64,000 nt of DNA from Microbacterium schleiferi (GCF_020781975.1 NZ_JAJGNI010000006.1:166489-230488), one strand, 5' to 3'. Positions 47,349-57,255 are shown, counted from the first letter of the stretch. Translations and numbers: made by a program. The notes: a model not told the origin generated them from the sequence alone.

Positions 47349-48341
47349 ATGAGCGATGCCACCCGCCCGACGCGCCCCGCCGGGGTACGCGAGGTCGCTC
47401 GGCTTGCGGGGGTGTCGACCCAGACGGTGTCGCGGGTCATCAACGACTACCCCAACATCCGCCCCGAGACACGGGCGCGCGTCGTCGAGGCCATGCGCAC
47501 CCTCGACTACCGTGTCAACAACGCCGCGCGGGCGCTCGGTACGGCATCCACCCGCACCATCGGTGTCATCGCCACGGATGCCACCCTCTACGGTCCCACG
47601 GTGGGAATCGCCGCGCTCGCCGAAGCCGCCCGCGAGGCCGGGTTGTGGATAGCCACTGCCTATGCCGATGCCGGTGACCCGGAAGCGATCGACAGAGCGA
47701 TCGCCCATGTCCTCGCTCAGGGCATCGACGGGCTCGTGCTCGTCGCCCCGCACGAGCGCATGGTCTCGGCGCTGCGCGAGCGGGGACTGGGTGTCCCGAT
47801 CGCCGCGCTGCACGCCGACGCCGGCGCGAGGGCGCAACGCGAGGGTGCGGCTCTGGCCGCGGCGCATCTCACCGAGCTGGGCCACCGACGTATAGGGCGG
47901 CTGGGAGGACCGGTCGACTGGCTCGAAGAGACAGCCCGTGCGCAAGGCGCCTCTGACGCGCTCGATGCGGCGGGCCTCTCCGTTGCCCGTCAATGGCGCG
48001 GTGACTGGTCGGCTCGATCCGGCGCGGTCCGAGCGCCGGAGGTCGCCGCGGCGGCGCGGGCGGGCGAGGTGACCGCGGTCCTTGCCGCGAACGATCAGAT
48101 GGCGTTGGGACTCATGGCGGGCCTCGCCGCGAGGGGCGTGCGGGTTCCCGAAGATCTCGCGGTCGTCGGCTTCGATGACAACCCGGATGCGGAGTTCTAT
48201 GCGCCGGCACTCACGACAGTTCGCGTCGATGTCCTCGGAGATGCGCGTCGCTGCGTCGCCGCTGTCGTGGGCGGTGTTTCGCTGCCGTCGGCGCCCGCTC
48301 AGCTCATCGTCCGCTCCTCGAGCGCAGCCTCGACTGCCTGA
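47349..48341 (+). CDS. LacI-family regulator of the arabinose operon
   Basis: Repressor with the HTH at residues 13-32 (REVARLAGVSTQTVSRVIND) and a sugar-binding core (VLAANDQMALGLMAGLAARGVRVPEDLAVVGFDDNP). The ATG lies 8 nt after TACGCT, suggesting a leaderless message. Encodes 330 aa. It sits immediately upstream of and co-oriented with araD-araB-araA, with a perfect palindromic operator between them. That it responds to arabinose is inferred from position. Confidence 0.9.
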   Translation: MSDATRPTRPAGVREVARLAGVSTQTVSRVINDYPNIRPETRARVVEAMRTLDYRVNNAARALGTASTRTIGVIATDATLYGPTVGIAALAEAAREAGLWIATAYADAGDPEAIDRAIAHVLAQGIDGLVLVAPHERMVSALRERGLGVPIAALHADAGARAQREGAALAAAHLTELGHRRIGRLGGPVDWLEETARAQGASDALDAAGLSVARQWRGDWSARSGAVRAPEVAAAARAGEVTAVLAANDQMALGLMAGLAARGVRVPEDLAVVGFDDNPDAEFYAPALTTVRVDVLGDARRCVAAVVGGVSLPSAPAQLIVRSSSAASTA

Positions 48342-48390
48342 TATCACCGCCCAGAAGGGCTTCGAGGGGTGAGCGCTGGCGGAAGCGAAG

Positions 48391-48404
48391 TGTTACCGGT
48401 AACA
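48391..48404. promoter_or_regulatory. LacI-family operator of the ara operon
   Basis: A perfect 14-bp palindrome, TGTTACCGGTAACA, lies 65 nt upstream of the araD ATG and 50 nt after the end of the LacI gene. It has the CG centre and TGT/ACA ends typical of LacI-family sites. Confidence 0.75.
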
Positions 48405-48468
48405 TTCCAAGGGTGGCTGGTCGGCGCAGACATGCGCGACGACGAGGGTGTCTCGGAAGGATTCATTG

Positions 48469-49176
48469 ATGACCGAATTCGACAGTGCTGTCAGTGAGGC
48501 GATCGCCCGCCTGCGCGCCGATGTCGCGGCATTGCACTCCGAGCTTGTGCGGTACGGCCTGATCGTCTGGACCGGAGGCAACGTCTCGGGTCGCGTTCCT
48601 GGCGCTGACCTCTTCGTGATCAAGCCCTCGGGTGTGTCGTACGACGATCTGGCCCCCGAGAACATGATCCTCTGCGACCTCGACGGCAACGTCATCCCCG
48701 GCAGCGAGGGAAGTGAGCGCTCGCCGTCGAGCGACACGGCTGCTCACGCCTACGTTTACCGACACATGCCCGAGGTCGGCGGCGTCGTCCACACCCACTC
48801 GACCTACGCCGTCGCGTGGGCTGCGCGCGGCGAAGAGATCCCGTGCGTGATCACGGCGATGGCAGACGAGTTCGGTGGCCCCATCCCGGTCGGTCCGTTC
48901 GCGATCATCGGTGACGACTCGATCGGCCGCGGCATCGTCGAGACGCTGCGCGGTCACCGCTCGCGCGGGGTCCTCATGCAGAACCACGGTCCCTTCACCA
49001 TCGGGTCGAGCGCGAAGGATGCCGTGAAGGCAGCCGTCATGCTCGAAGACGTCGCCCGCACCGTGCACATCGCGAAGCAGGCGGGGCCGGTCATCCCGAT
49101 TCCGCAGGAAGCGATCGACAGCCTCTACAACCGCTACCAGAACGTGTACGGCCAGTCGACGGACGACCGCCGATGA
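48469..49176 (+). CDS. araD: L-ribulose-5-phosphate 4-epimerase
   Basis: Class II aldolase-fold epimerase that converts L-ribulose-5-phosphate to D-xylulose-5-phosphate. The motifs WTGGNVSGR, IKPSGVSY, SEGSERSPSSDTAAH and the zinc-binding VVHTHSTYAVAWA are all present, and the third zinc His is in LMQNHGPF. The 235-aa length is normal. The ATG at 48469 is preceded by GGAAGG. Its stop overlaps the next ATG by 4 nt. Confidence 0.95.
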   Translation: MTEFDSAVSEAIARLRADVAALHSELVRYGLIVWTGGNVSGRVPGADLFVIKPSGVSYDDLAPENMILCDLDGNVIPGSEGSERSPSSDTAAHAYVYRHMPEVGGVVHTHSTYAVAWAARGEEIPCVITAMADEFGGPIPVGPFAIIGDDSIGRGIVETLRGHRSRGVLMQNHGPFTIGSSAKDAVKAAVMLEDVARTVHIAKQAGPVIPIPQEAIDSLYNRYQNVYGQSTDDRR

Positions 49177-50783
49177 ACGCCCTGAGCACTGACGAAGCCC
49201 GTGCTGCGATCGCTGGCGGGCAGGCGAGCCTGGGCATCGAGCTGGGTTCGACCCGCATCAAGGCCTGCCTGATCGCCGAGACCGGACAGGTGCTCGCGGT
49301 CGGGAGCCACGAGTGGGAGAACAGCTACGTCGACCGGGTGTGGACCTACTCGCTCGAGGAGGTGTGGACGGGCATCCAGGCGGCATATGCCGCTCTCGGC
49401 ATCCGGGTGCAGCAGGACTACGGGATGGCGATCGAGTCCCTCGCGAGCATCGGGATCTCGGCCATGATGCACGGATACCTGGCCTTCGACGCGCACGACC
49501 AGTTGCTCGTGCCCTTCCGAACGTGGCGCAACACCAGCACGGGTGCTGCGGCGGGTGAGCTCAGCGACCTGTTCGGTGTGAACATTCCGCTGCGTTGGTC
49601 GATCGCCCACTACCGGCAGGCGATGTTGGATGCCGAACCTCACGTCGGCGCCATCGACCATCTCACGACGCTCGCGGGCTACGTGCATACCGCCCTGACC
49701 GGCAGCCGCGTGCTCGGTGTCGGCGACGCGTCGGGCATGTTCCCGATCGATCCTGCCACCGGTGGCTATGACGCCGAGCTCGCGGTGCGCTTCGATGAGC
49801 TGGCGGCCGATGCCGCGCCCCGGCCCCTGCTCGAGGTGCTTCCCACAGTCCTGTCGGCGGGCGCCGACGCAGGCGAGCTCAGCGCCGAGGGGGCCGCGCT
49901 ACTCGACCCGACCGGTGCGCTCAGGCCCGGCGCGCTGTTCTGCCCTCCCGAGGGTGATGCCGGCACGGGGATGGTCGCCACCAACGCCGTCGCTCCGCGC
50001 ACCGGAAACGTCAGCGCCGGCACAAGCATCTTCGCGATGATCGTGCTCGAGCGCGCTTTGTCGGCAGCGCATGACGAGCTCGACATCGTCACGACCCCCG
50101 CCGGTGACCCGGTCGCGATGGTGCACTGCAACAACGGCGCCTCGGAGCTTGCCGCGTGGGTCGGTGTCTTCCAGCGTTTCGCGGACCTCATCGGGTCCCC
50201 GCTTCCACCGGACTCGGTGTACGAAGCCCTGTTCACGGAGGCGCTCACCGCCGCACCGGATGCCGGCGGCATCCTCTCGTACAACCACCTGTCCGGAGAG
50301 CCCATCGCGGGCCTCGACGAGGGGCGACCCCTGGTCATCCGCACCCCCGACAGTCAGCTGACCCTCGCAAACTTCGTGCGCTCGCAGCTGGCCGGCGTCT
50401 TTGCGACGTTGAGTCTCGGAATGCGAGTGCTCGATGACGAGGGTGTGGCAGTCGACCGGATGCTGGCCCACGGCGGGATCTTCCGCACTGCCGGCGTCGC
50501 GCAGCGGGTGCTGGCCGCAGCTCTCGACACCGCTGTCTCGGTCGAACGTCATGCCTCGGAGGGCGGAGCGTGGGGCATCGCGGTTCTTGCCGCCTACGCC
50601 GCAGCCCGCCACACGGGTGCCACAGACGCCTCGCTCGCCGCATACCTCGACGCCGTCGCGTTCGCGGACGCCGAGTTCGCCACCGTTGTTCCCGACCCCG
50701 CCGACGTCGCGGGCTACGCCTCCTACCTCGACAGCTACCGCGCCGGTCTTGCCGCTGAGCGCGCTGCAGTCACCGCACTCTAG
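49173..50783 (+). CDS. araB: FGGY-family carbohydrate kinase, ribulokinase role
   Basis: The ATPase-fold FGGY kinase starts with the phosphate-1 motif [15 protein letters not shown] (residues about 19-33). It includes [26 protein letters not shown] and the adenosine-binding [18 protein letters not shown] near the end. Among araD and araA the obvious substrate is L-ribulose. It is somewhat distinct from the classical E. coli AraB sequence, so the symbol is by role. Encodes 536 aa, coupled to araD by an ATGA overlap. Confidence 0.9.
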   Translation: MNALSTDEARAAIAGGQASLGIELGSTRIKACLIAETGQVLAVGSHEWENSYVDRVWTYSLEEVWTGIQAAYAALGIRVQQDYGMAIESLASIGISAMMHGYLAFDAHDQLLVPFRTWRNTSTGAAAGELSDLFGVNIPLRWSIAHYRQAMLDAEPHVGAIDHLTTLAGYVHTALTGSRVLGVGDASGMFPIDPATGGYDAELAVRFDELAADAAPRPLLEVLPTVLSAGADAGELSAEGAALLDPTGALRPGALFCPPEGDAGTGMVATNAVAPRTGNVSAGTSIFAMIVLERALSAAHDELDIVTTPAGDPVAMVHCNNGASELAAWVGVFQRFADLIGSPLPPDSVYEALFTEALTAAPDAGGILSYNHLSGEPIAGLDEGRPLVIRTPDSQLTLANFVRSQLAGVFATLSLGMRVLDDEGVAVDRMLAHGGIFRTAGVAQRVLAAALDTAVSVERHASEGGAWGIAVLAAYAAARHTGATDASLAAYLDAVAFADAEFATVVPDPADVAGYASYLDSYRAGLAAERAAVTAL

Positions 50784-50811
50784 ATCCCCACCTCATCGAA
50801 GAAAGACCCTC

Positions 50812-52314
50812 ATGACTTCTCTCAACACCTTCGCGACCCGCGAGGTCTGGTTCGTCACCGGCAGTCAGAACCTCTACGGCGAAGAGACTCTCCGCCAGGT
50901 CGCCGAGCAGTCCCAGGCTGTTGCTGCAGGGCTCTCGGAGCTGCCCATCCGCGTCGTCTGGAAGCCCGTACTGAAGGATGCCGACAGCATCCGTCGCCTG
51001 GCACTCGAGGTGAACGCCCGTGACGAGGTCATCGGGATCATCGCGTGGATGCACACCTTCAGCCCCGCCAAGATGTGGATCGGCGGGCTCGATGCGCTGC
51101 AGAAGCCACTCTTGCACCTGCACACGCAGGCCAACGTCGAGCTGCCGTGGAGCGAGATCGACTTCGATTTCATGAACCTCAACCAGGCTGCCCACGGCGA
51201 CCGGGAGTTCGGGTACATCCAGACTCGCCTGGGCGTTCCTCGCAAGACCGTCGTCGGGCACGTGTCGAACCCGGCAGTTCGCGGTCAGATCGAGACGTGG
51301 CAGCGCGCAGCCGCCGGCCTTGCCGCCGCGCGTTCGCTGAAGCTCGCGCGCTTCGGAGACAACATGCGCTACGTCGCCGTCACCGAGGGTGACAAGACCG
51401 AGGCTGAGATCCGCTTCGGCGTGCAGGTCAACACGTGGGGCGTCAATGAACTCGCGGATGCCGTGGCTGCCGCATCCGACGCGCAGATCGACGCCCTCAT
51501 CGACGAGTACGAAGAGCTCTATGAGATCGTCCCTGAACTGCGCCGCGACGGGGAGCGCCACCAGTCGCTGCGTGACGGGGCGGCGATCGAGGTCGGGCTG
51601 CGCTCGTTCCTGGAGGCCGGCGGTTTCGGCGCCTTCACGACGAGCTTCGAAGATCTCGGTGCGCTCAAGCAGCTGCCCGGTCTTGCCGTCCAGCGCCTCA
51701 TGGCCGAGGGATACGGATTCGGCGCCGAGGGCGACTGGAAGACCGCGATCCTCGTGCACGTCGCGAACGTGATGGGCGAGGGGCTTCCCGGCGGCGCAAG
51801 CCTCATGGAGGACTACACCTACGACCTCGTCCCCGGCGACGAGAAAATCCTGGGTGCGCACATGCTCGAGGTCGCTCCGACCCTGTCGAGCCAGAAGGCC
51901 AGCCTGGAGATCCACCCGCTGGGCATCGGCGGCAAGGACGACCCGGTGCGCCTGGTCTTCACTGCCGACCCCGGCCCCGCCGTCGTCGTCGCGATGAGCG
52001 ACATGCGCGACAGGTTCCGCCTGGTCGCCAATGTCGTCCAGAACGTCGCAGCGCCCGATCTTCCCAAGCTCCCCGTCGGGCGGGCCATCTGGAAGCCGGC
52101 GCCCGACTTCGCCACTTCGGCGGCGTGCTGGCTGACGGCGGGAGCCGCCCACCACACCGTGATGTCCACAGCTGTCGGCATCGAGGTGTTCCGCGACTTC
52201 GCCGAACTTGCCGAGACAGAGCTGCTCGTCATCGACGAAGACACCACGGTGCGTGGCTTCCAGAAGGAAGTTCGTTGGAACCAGGCTTACTACCGCCTCG
52301 CCCAGGGTCTGTGA
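50812..52314 (+). CDS. araA: L-arabinose isomerase
   Basis: Isomerises L-arabinose to L-ribulose using Mn2+. The start [24 protein letters not shown] is the family signature, followed by [26 protein letters not shown] and the metal-ligand segments [18 protein letters not shown] and LEVAP...[19 protein letters not shown]. Encodes 500 aa from the ATG at 50812, 28 nt after araB. Third gene of the arabinose operon. Confidence 0.97.
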   Translation: MTSLNTFATREVWFVTGSQNLYGEETLRQVAEQSQAVAAGLSELPIRVVWKPVLKDADSIRRLALEVNARDEVIGIIAWMHTFSPAKMWIGGLDALQKPLLHLHTQANVELPWSEIDFDFMNLNQAAHGDREFGYIQTRLGVPRKTVVGHVSNPAVRGQIETWQRAAAGLAAARSLKLARFGDNMRYVAVTEGDKTEAEIRFGVQVNTWGVNELADAVAAASDAQIDALIDEYEELYEIVPELRRDGERHQSLRDGAAIEVGLRSFLEAGGFGAFTTSFEDLGALKQLPGLAVQRLMAEGYGFGAEGDWKTAILVHVANVMGEGLPGGASLMEDYTYDLVPGDEKILGAHMLEVAPTLSSQKASLEIHPLGIGGKDDPVRLVFTADPGPAVVVAMSDMRDRFRLVANVVQNVAAPDLPKLPVGRAIWKPAPDFATSAACWLTAGAAHHTVMSTAVGIEVFRDFAELAETELLVIDEDTTVRGFQKEVRWNQAYYRLAQGL

Positions 52315-52367
52315 GCGCGGTCGATGTGCCCGAGGCGGTAGCTGCCGGCGTCAGGCAGACTGGCGAT

Positions 52368-53330
52368 ATGAACGATGAGTCTTCGGCCGTGATCCCGGCA
52401 TCCGGAACGCAGTACATGATCACCGCTGGCGACTACGAGGCAACGATCGCAAGCGTCGGTGCAACCCTTCGGAGCCTCACGTACCGTGGCCGGGACCTTG
52501 TCGTCCCTTTCGAGCCCGACATTGTGCGGCCCTTCTTCCGTGGAGCGACGCTTGCGCCCTGGCCCAATCGCATCGTGGATGGCCGCTACGCGTTCCGCGG
52601 GCGCTCCTACGAGGTCGCGCTGACCGAACCGGGGCGCGGCCAGGCCCTGCACGGCCTCGCATCGTGGCTGGATTTCACGCCGGTCGAGACCGCCGAGAGC
52701 TGGGTGACCCTCGGAGCCACGATCGAACCGCAGCAGGGGTATCCGTGGCGTATTCGTGTCGAGACGACCTTCGCTCTCGGTGCTGACGGCCTCACCCAGC
52801 GGGTGAAGGCGACCAACCTGAGTCATGACTTCGCGCCCTGGGGGACGGGCCCGCATCCGTACCTCGTCGCCCCGGGCGACCTGGATGACTGGACTCTCAC
52901 GCTTCCGGCAGCTCAGGTACTCACGGTCACCCCCGACCGGCTCTCGCCAGTCGGGCTCCAGCCGGTGACAGCGGATGCCGAACGCTTTGACTTCCGTGAG
53001 CCGAGAACCCTCGGCGCTGTGATGATCGACCACGCCTACACGGATCTCGTGCGGGACCGCGACGGACTCGTGACGGCGCGGGTGACCGATGCGCAGGGTG
53101 TGGGTGCAGCGATCACATGGGACTCGCGGTGCCCGTGGGTTCAGGTCCACACGGCCGACCAGCCCGGCGGGCCGGAAGCGCCGGGTCACCGAGCGGGCCT
53201 CGCTGTCGAACCGATGACCTGCGCCCCGGATGCCTTCAACGATGACCGCTACCCGTTCGACACGGGGCTCGGTGTGATCGCACCGGGTGACGCGCACAAG
53301 GCGTCGTGGCGGATCGCCGCGGTTTCCTGA
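52368..53330 (+). CDS. galM: Aldose 1-epimerase
   Basis: Mutarotase interconverting alpha and beta anomers of sugars. The galactose-mutarotase pattern is seen in FFRGATLAPWPNRIVDGRYAF, HGLASWLDF (catalytic His), GTGPHPYL and AGLAVEPMTCAPDAFN (catalytic Glu). Encodes 320 aa. The ATG at 52368 lies 6 nt after CAGACT, suggesting an own promoter although it follows araA by only 53 nt. It may serve arabinose or galactose. Confidence 0.92.
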   Translation: MNDESSAVIPASGTQYMITAGDYEATIASVGATLRSLTYRGRDLVVPFEPDIVRPFFRGATLAPWPNRIVDGRYAFRGRSYEVALTEPGRGQALHGLASWLDFTPVETAESWVTLGATIEPQQGYPWRIRVETTFALGADGLTQRVKATNLSHDFAPWGTGPHPYLVAPGDLDDWTLTLPAAQVLTVTPDRLSPVGLQPVTADAERFDFREPRTLGAVMIDHAYTDLVRDRDGLVTARVTDAQGVGAAITWDSRCPWVQVHTADQPGGPEAPGHRAGLAVEPMTCAPDAFNDDRYPFDTGLGVIAPGDAHKASWRIAAVS

Positions 53331-53374
53331 GAGTTAGCTGGAAGAGCGGGTCGCTTTCGCCCTAGGCTGTGGCC

Positions 53375-53752
53375 ATGCTCGCAACCTCCATCACCGACCA
53401 GGCCAGTGTGTCGTCCCTGTGGACGACGTCGATCTTCGGGCTGGTGATCTACGTCATCGTCGTCGTTGCCCTGTGGCGGGTCTTCGCAAAGGCGGGGTGG
53501 CCCGGCATCCTGGCGATCATCCCGATCGTGAACATGTTCATCCTCGTGAAGATCGCCGGATACTCAGCTTGGCTCGGGCTGCTCTACTTCATCCCCATCG
53601 CCAACGTGGTGCTGGCCATCATCGTGGCGATCAAGGTCGGTGAGAACTTCGGCAAGGGGGGCGCGTTCTCCTTCTTCCTGCTGTTCCTCTTCCCCTTCAT
53701 CGGATACCTCATCCTCGGCTTCGGTGACGCCAGGTACGCCAAGCGCGCCTGA
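53375..53752 (+). CDS. DUF5684 small membrane protein
   Basis: A 125-residue protein with three to four hydrophobic helices, including the conserved WRVFAKAGWPGILAIIPIVNMFILVKIAGYSAWLGLLYFIPIANVVLAIIVAIKVGENFGKG block of the DUF5684 family, also attached to signal peptidases. Function unknown. The ATG lies 6 nt after TAGGCT, an archetypal leaderless start in this window. A terminator follows. Confidence 0.88.
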   Translation: MLATSITDQASVSSLWTTSIFGLVIYVIVVVALWRVFAKAGWPGILAIIPIVNMFILVKIAGYSAWLGLLYFIPIANVVLAIIVAIKVGENFGKGGAFSFFLLFLFPFIGYLILGFGDARYAKRA

Positions 53753-53771
53753 ATCTGATCCCATCACCCTC

Positions 53772-53800
53772 GCGGGCGCCGGCCATGGGTCGGCGCCCGC
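53772..53800 (+). terminator. Terminator of the DUF5684 gene
   Basis: GCGGGCGCCGGCC (53772-53784) and GGTCGGCGCCCGC (53788-53800) pair with one G-T wobble around a 3-nt loop, followed by TCTCATG. Confidence 0.65.
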
Positions 53801-53837
53801 TCTCATGCCCCGATACCCTCTACCCAGGAGGTTGCGG

Positions 53838-54458
53838 ATGGGCAGGACGGCCGATGCGATCGCTGAGGGCGTCATCATCGCCATCGCGGCGGCGCGTCTG
53901 AGCATCCGAAACCGGATTCTGGTCGACGCGATTCGCAACGACAGCGCCTTCTCGGTTGACGCCGTGAAGCCGTTCGCCCGGCAGACTCTCGAAGCGCTCG
54001 CCGATGAGCAGTCGGCAGCTGCAGATCGCGCCCGGGCCGACTGGCGCCGCGCGTGGGGGAGGCAATCCGACCCGAGCGGGACGCACGACTACCGAGGGCG
54101 TGACTCCCGGAATCTGCGGCGGCGCGCCCGACAGTACACGGGGGTTGCCAAGGAGCTCCGTGAGAGGGCAACCGACGACGCGGCACTCGAGCAGCTGATC
54201 GAGCAAGCGCGCGATGCCGCGTGGGGCGATGTCGAATCGAACCTCGAGCGGCGCCTGATCGTTGAGGCGATGCGACCGGATCTGGATCCCGACTACGCGT
54301 CGATGCGCGCAGCGCGGATGCAGTCGATCAGGCTCATCGACCTGCCGCGCCTCGCATCGCACCAGCGCAGACTGAGCAGCCCGGCGGCGGCGGCGCCGAT
54401 CGTTGATACCGACGACTCCGGTCCGGTTCCCGACGGTGAGAGACCCGAGGGAGGGTGA
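53838..54458 (+). CDS. Helical hypothetical protein, charged
   Basis: Encodes 206 residues starting MGRTADAIAEGVIIAIAAARLSIRNRILVDAI. It is rich in Ala, Arg and Asp, with helical segments at about 40-120 and 125-185 and a disordered Pro-rich tail. No family was recognised. AGGAGG at about 53826 precedes the ATG. Codon use is like the neighbours. It stands alone before tRNA-Arg. Confidence 0.75.
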   Translation: MGRTADAIAEGVIIAIAAARLSIRNRILVDAIRNDSAFSVDAVKPFARQTLEALADEQSAAADRARADWRRAWGRQSDPSGTHDYRGRDSRNLRRRARQYTGVAKELRERATDDAALEQLIEQARDAAWGDVESNLERRLIVEAMRPDLDPDYASMRAARMQSIRLIDLPRLASHQRRLSSPAAAAPIVDTDDSGPVPDGERPEGG

Positions 54459-54546
54459 GTCTCGGTGCGGTCTCCCGCGATTCGCTGTCTGAGGCATTCG
54501 TGGGGTAATCTGGACGCTGGTTTGCTCGCGGAAATGAGCGGACCAT

Positions 54547-54619
54547 GCGCCCGTAGCTCAATGGATAGAGCATCTGACTACGGATCAGAAGGTTAGGGGT
54601 TCGAGTCCCTTCGGGCGCG
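54547..54619 (+). tRNA. tRNA-Arg(ACG)
   Basis: The acceptor GCGCCCG (54547-54553) pairs with CGGGCGC (54612-54618), with discriminator G at 54619. The anticodon loop CTACGGA on the TCTGA/TCAGA stem gives ACG. The T-loop is GTTCGAGTC. CCA is not encoded. Confidence 0.97.
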
Positions 54620-54640
54620 CACTGTGTTGAGACAGTGATG

Positions 54641-54670
54641 AGGTCCCTGAGCCCTACGGCTCGGGGACCT
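54641..54670 (+). terminator. Terminator downstream of tRNA-Arg
   Basis: AGGTCCCTGAGCC (54641-54653) pairs with GGCTCGGGGACCT (54658-54670) with one G-T wobble and a 4-nt loop, followed by the T-rich TCTTCGTTTC. Confidence 0.8.
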
Positions 54671-54744
54671 TCTTCGTTTCCCGACGTCCAGGGAACTCCC
54701 TCGGTAGGGTTGTCTCACTCTCACCGGGAAGAGCGAGGAAGCGG

Positions 54745-55935
54745 ATGCCTGGTCCGATGCCCCTGGACGGCGTCGTCGTCGCCGACTTCAGTCGCGTGCT
54801 CGCAGGACCGTTGGCGGCATCCACTCTCGCCGACCTCGGTGCCGACGTGATCAAGGTGGAGCGCGCCGGATCCGGAGACGATACTCGGCGGTGGGGCCCG
54901 CCGTGGACCGCTAACTCCTCCTCCTACTTCGAGTCGGCCAACCGCGGGAAGCGCTCCATCGCGCTCGACTTCGGCGACCCCGCGGATCTCGACCTGGCGT
55001 GCCGACTGGTCTCACGCGCAGACGTCGTCGTCGAGAATTTCTTGCCCGGCACCCTCGAGCGGTTCGGGCTCGACTACGAGAGTGCGCGTGCGCGCAATCC
55101 CGCCATCGTCTATGCGTCGATCACGGGGTTCGGTAGCAAGGCCGGCGCCCACGCGGCTGGCTACGACTTTCTCGTGCAAGCGGTGGGCGGTCTCATGGAC
55201 ATCACCGGGCCGCCCGGATCCCCATCCAAGGTCGGCGTTGCGATCGTCGATGTGCTGACGGCTAAGGATGCCACGGTCGCCATCCTCGCTGCCCTGCACG
55301 AGCGTTCCCGGAGCGGGCTCGGGCAGCACGTCGAGGTCGCTCTTCTCTCGAGCCTGCTCGCGGCGCTGGTGAACCAGGCCTCGGGGTTCCTCGCGACGGG
55401 CCACTCTCCGCGCTCGCTCGGTAATCGGCATCCGTCGATCGCGCCCTACGAAGCTCTCGACACCGGCGACGGCGTTCTCGCGCTCGCCGTAGGAAACGAC
55501 CGGCAGTTCGCGCGGCTGTGCGAGGTTGTGGGAGCCCCCGACCTGGCGACCGATCCGCGCTTCGTCACCAACGCGCAGCGCGTTGCCCACCGGGATGAAC
55601 TGGCGGCAGCACTCGAGGCGCGCCTGCAAGCCGACGCCGCGGCATCGTGGACGACGCGGCTGATGGATGCCGGGGTGCCGGCCGGCACGATCGGCAGCGT
55701 CGCCGACGGCTTCGCTCTGGCAGAGCGGCTCGGCCTTGAGCCTCGGGTGCCGGTCGAAGGCGGTACCGACCAGATTCGATCTCCGTTGCGGTTCACGCGG
55801 ACACCGATCCGCGGGTACGAACGCCCGCCGCGGCTCGATGAGCACGGTGACGAGATCCGCCGGTGGCTTGCCGGCCCCGATCCGACCGGTCGCGCGAGTG
55901 ACCTGCCCCAAGGAGAAGCCCGTGGCATCCAGTGA
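54745..55935 (+). CDS. CaiB/BaiF family type III CoA-transferase
   Basis: Moves CoA between carboxylic acids. The family pattern VVVADFSRVLAGPLAASTLADLGADVIKVERAGSGDDTRRWGP opens the protein, and the catalytic Asp lies in AIVDVLTAKDATVAI (about residues 165-180). Encodes 396 aa. It overlaps the downstream acyl-CoA dehydrogenase gene by 14 nt; such pairs often handle dicarboxylic acids such as glutarate, inferred from context. Confidence 0.92.
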   Translation: MPGPMPLDGVVVADFSRVLAGPLAASTLADLGADVIKVERAGSGDDTRRWGPPWTANSSSYFESANRGKRSIALDFGDPADLDLACRLVSRADVVVENFLPGTLERFGLDYESARARNPAIVYASITGFGSKAGAHAAGYDFLVQAVGGLMDITGPPGSPSKVGVAIVDVLTAKDATVAILAALHERSRSGLGQHVEVALLSSLLAALVNQASGFLATGHSPRSLGNRHPSIAPYEALDTGDGVLALAVGNDRQFARLCEVVGAPDLATDPRFVTNAQRVAHRDELAAALEARLQADAAASWTTRLMDAGVPAGTIGSVADGFALAERLGLEPRVPVEGGTDQIRSPLRFTRTPIRGYERPPRLDEHGDEIRRWLAGPDPTGRASDLPQGEARGIQ

Positions 55936-57097
55936 TGACGTGATCGACGTCGCCGACATCGACGCGCTGCTCAGCGACGACGAGCGCGCCACGCGTGATG
56001 CGGTCCGCGCCTTCGTCGAGCGGCGCGTGATTCCGCACGTCGGTGACTGGTTCGAGCGGGGCGAGATCGATGATCTGCGGGGCCTCGCGAAAGACCTCGG
56101 TCAGCTCGGGGTGCTCGGCATGCACCTCGAGGGATACGGGTGCGCGGCTATGTCGGCCACCGAGTACGGCCTGGCATGCCTCGAGCTCGAGGCTGCGGAC
56201 TCTGGCATCCGTTCGCTCGTCTCGGTGCAGGGGTCGCTCGCGATGTACGCGATCTGGCGGTGGGGGAGCGAAGAGCAGAAGAATCAGTGGCTGCCCGGGA
56301 TGGCGGCGGGGGAGATCGTCGGATGCTTCGGTCTGACCGAACCGGATGCCGGGTCCGACCCCGCGAGCATGCGAACGCGAGCCCGACGCGATGGTGACGA
56401 TTGGGTGCTCGAGGGTCGCAAGATGTGGATCACAAATGGGTCGGTCGCGGATGTCGCTGTCGTTTGGGCGCAGACCGAGGGTGGCATCCGGGGGTTTCTG
56501 GTTCCGACTGACTCCGCGGGGTTCTCAGCGCCGCAGATCCAGCACAAGCTGTCGCTGCGCGCATCCGTGACTTCCGAACTGGTGCTGGATGCGGTGCGCC
56601 TGCCCGCGGATGCCGTGCTCCCGGAGGTCCAGGGACTTCGGGGTCCGCTCAGCTGTCTGAACGAGGCGCGATACGGTATCGCCTGGGGCGCGCTGGGTGC
56701 AGCGCGATCGGCACTGACCGCCGCCCTGACCTACGCCGCGGAACGGACGCAGTTCGGCAAACCGATCGCCGCCTTTCAGCTGACGCAGCAGAAGCTCGTC
56801 GACAGCGTGGTGGAGTACTCGAAAGGTCTGCTTCTCGCGCTCCACCTTGGTCGCCGCAAGGATGCCGGCGCGCTGACTCCGCAGCAGGTGAGCCTGGGCA
56901 AGCTCAACAATGTACGGGAGGCGCTGGAGATCTGCCGCACCGCCCGCACGATCCTCGGCGCAAACGGAATCTCCCTCGAGTACCCCGTCATCCGTCACGC
57001 CGCGAACCTCGAATCAGTGCTGACATATGAGGGCACCGTCGAGATGCACACCCTCGTGCTCGGGCAGGCGATCACGGGCATTCCCGCGTTCCGCTGA
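55922..57097 (+). CDS. Acyl-CoA dehydrogenase, glutaryl-CoA dehydrogenase-like
   Basis: FAD enzyme oxidising an acyl-CoA. Conserved blocks include GCFGLTEPDAGSDPASM, WVLEGRKMWITNGSVADVAVVWAQ, RTQFGKPIAAFQLTQQKL and the C-terminal catalytic Glu in TYEGTVEMHTLVLGQAITGIPAF, which closely follows glutaryl-CoA dehydrogenase. The GTG at 55922 has AAGGAG before it inside the CoA-transferase gene. Encodes 391 aa. Probably acts with that transferase, which would activate the acid. Confidence 0.9.
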   Translation: MASSDDVIDVADIDALLSDDERATRDAVRAFVERRVIPHVGDWFERGEIDDLRGLAKDLGQLGVLGMHLEGYGCAAMSATEYGLACLELEAADSGIRSLVSVQGSLAMYAIWRWGSEEQKNQWLPGMAAGEIVGCFGLTEPDAGSDPASMRTRARRDGDDWVLEGRKMWITNGSVADVAVVWAQTEGGIRGFLVPTDSAGFSAPQIQHKLSLRASVTSELVLDAVRLPADAVLPEVQGLRGPLSCLNEARYGIAWGALGAARSALTAALTYAAERTQFGKPIAAFQLTQQKLVDSVVEYSKGLLLALHLGRRKDAGALTPQQVSLGKLNNVREALEICRTARTILGANGISLEYPVIRHAANLESVLTYEGTVEMHTLVLGQAITGIPAFR

Positions 57098-57145
57098 GAC
57101 GTTCTTCGTGTTCGCCGAGAGCGAGCCTCTCGTGCGCTCGGATAT

Positions 57146-57172
57146 CTGGCACTCGAATGGTGAGAGTGCTAA
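57146..57172. promoter_or_regulatory. CIRCE element (HrcA operator) of hsp20
   Basis: CTGGCACTC (57146-57154), a 9-nt spacer and GAGTGCTAA (57164-57172) match the CIRCE consensus TTAGCACTC-N9-GAGTGCTAA with two mismatches in the left arm. TAATCT at 57170-57175 is the probable -10 box, so HrcA would cover the promoter. Confidence 0.75.
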
Positions 57173-57183
57173 TCTGAGATCAG

Positions 57184-57202
57184 TTGAGTCGAGGTGACTC
57201 AA
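57184..57202. promoter_or_regulatory. HAIR element (HspR operator) of hsp20
   Basis: TTGAGT-N7-ACTCAA matches the HspR-associated inverted repeat CTTGAGT-N7-ACTCAAG except for the outer base on each side, which is still paired (perfect 9-bp arms 57182-57190 and 57196-57204). It lies just downstream of the -10 box. Confidence 0.75.
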
Positions 57203-57255
57203 CTTCTAGAACTCGGTCGGATGCCGCATCCGGCCCCGCTCATGAAGGAGACGAG

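Noticed and set aside
50434..50811. N-terminal extension of araA into araB
   Set aside because: The added stretch is Pro/Arg/Ser-rich antiphase translation of araB; the true start at 50812 gives the family-conserved N-terminus.
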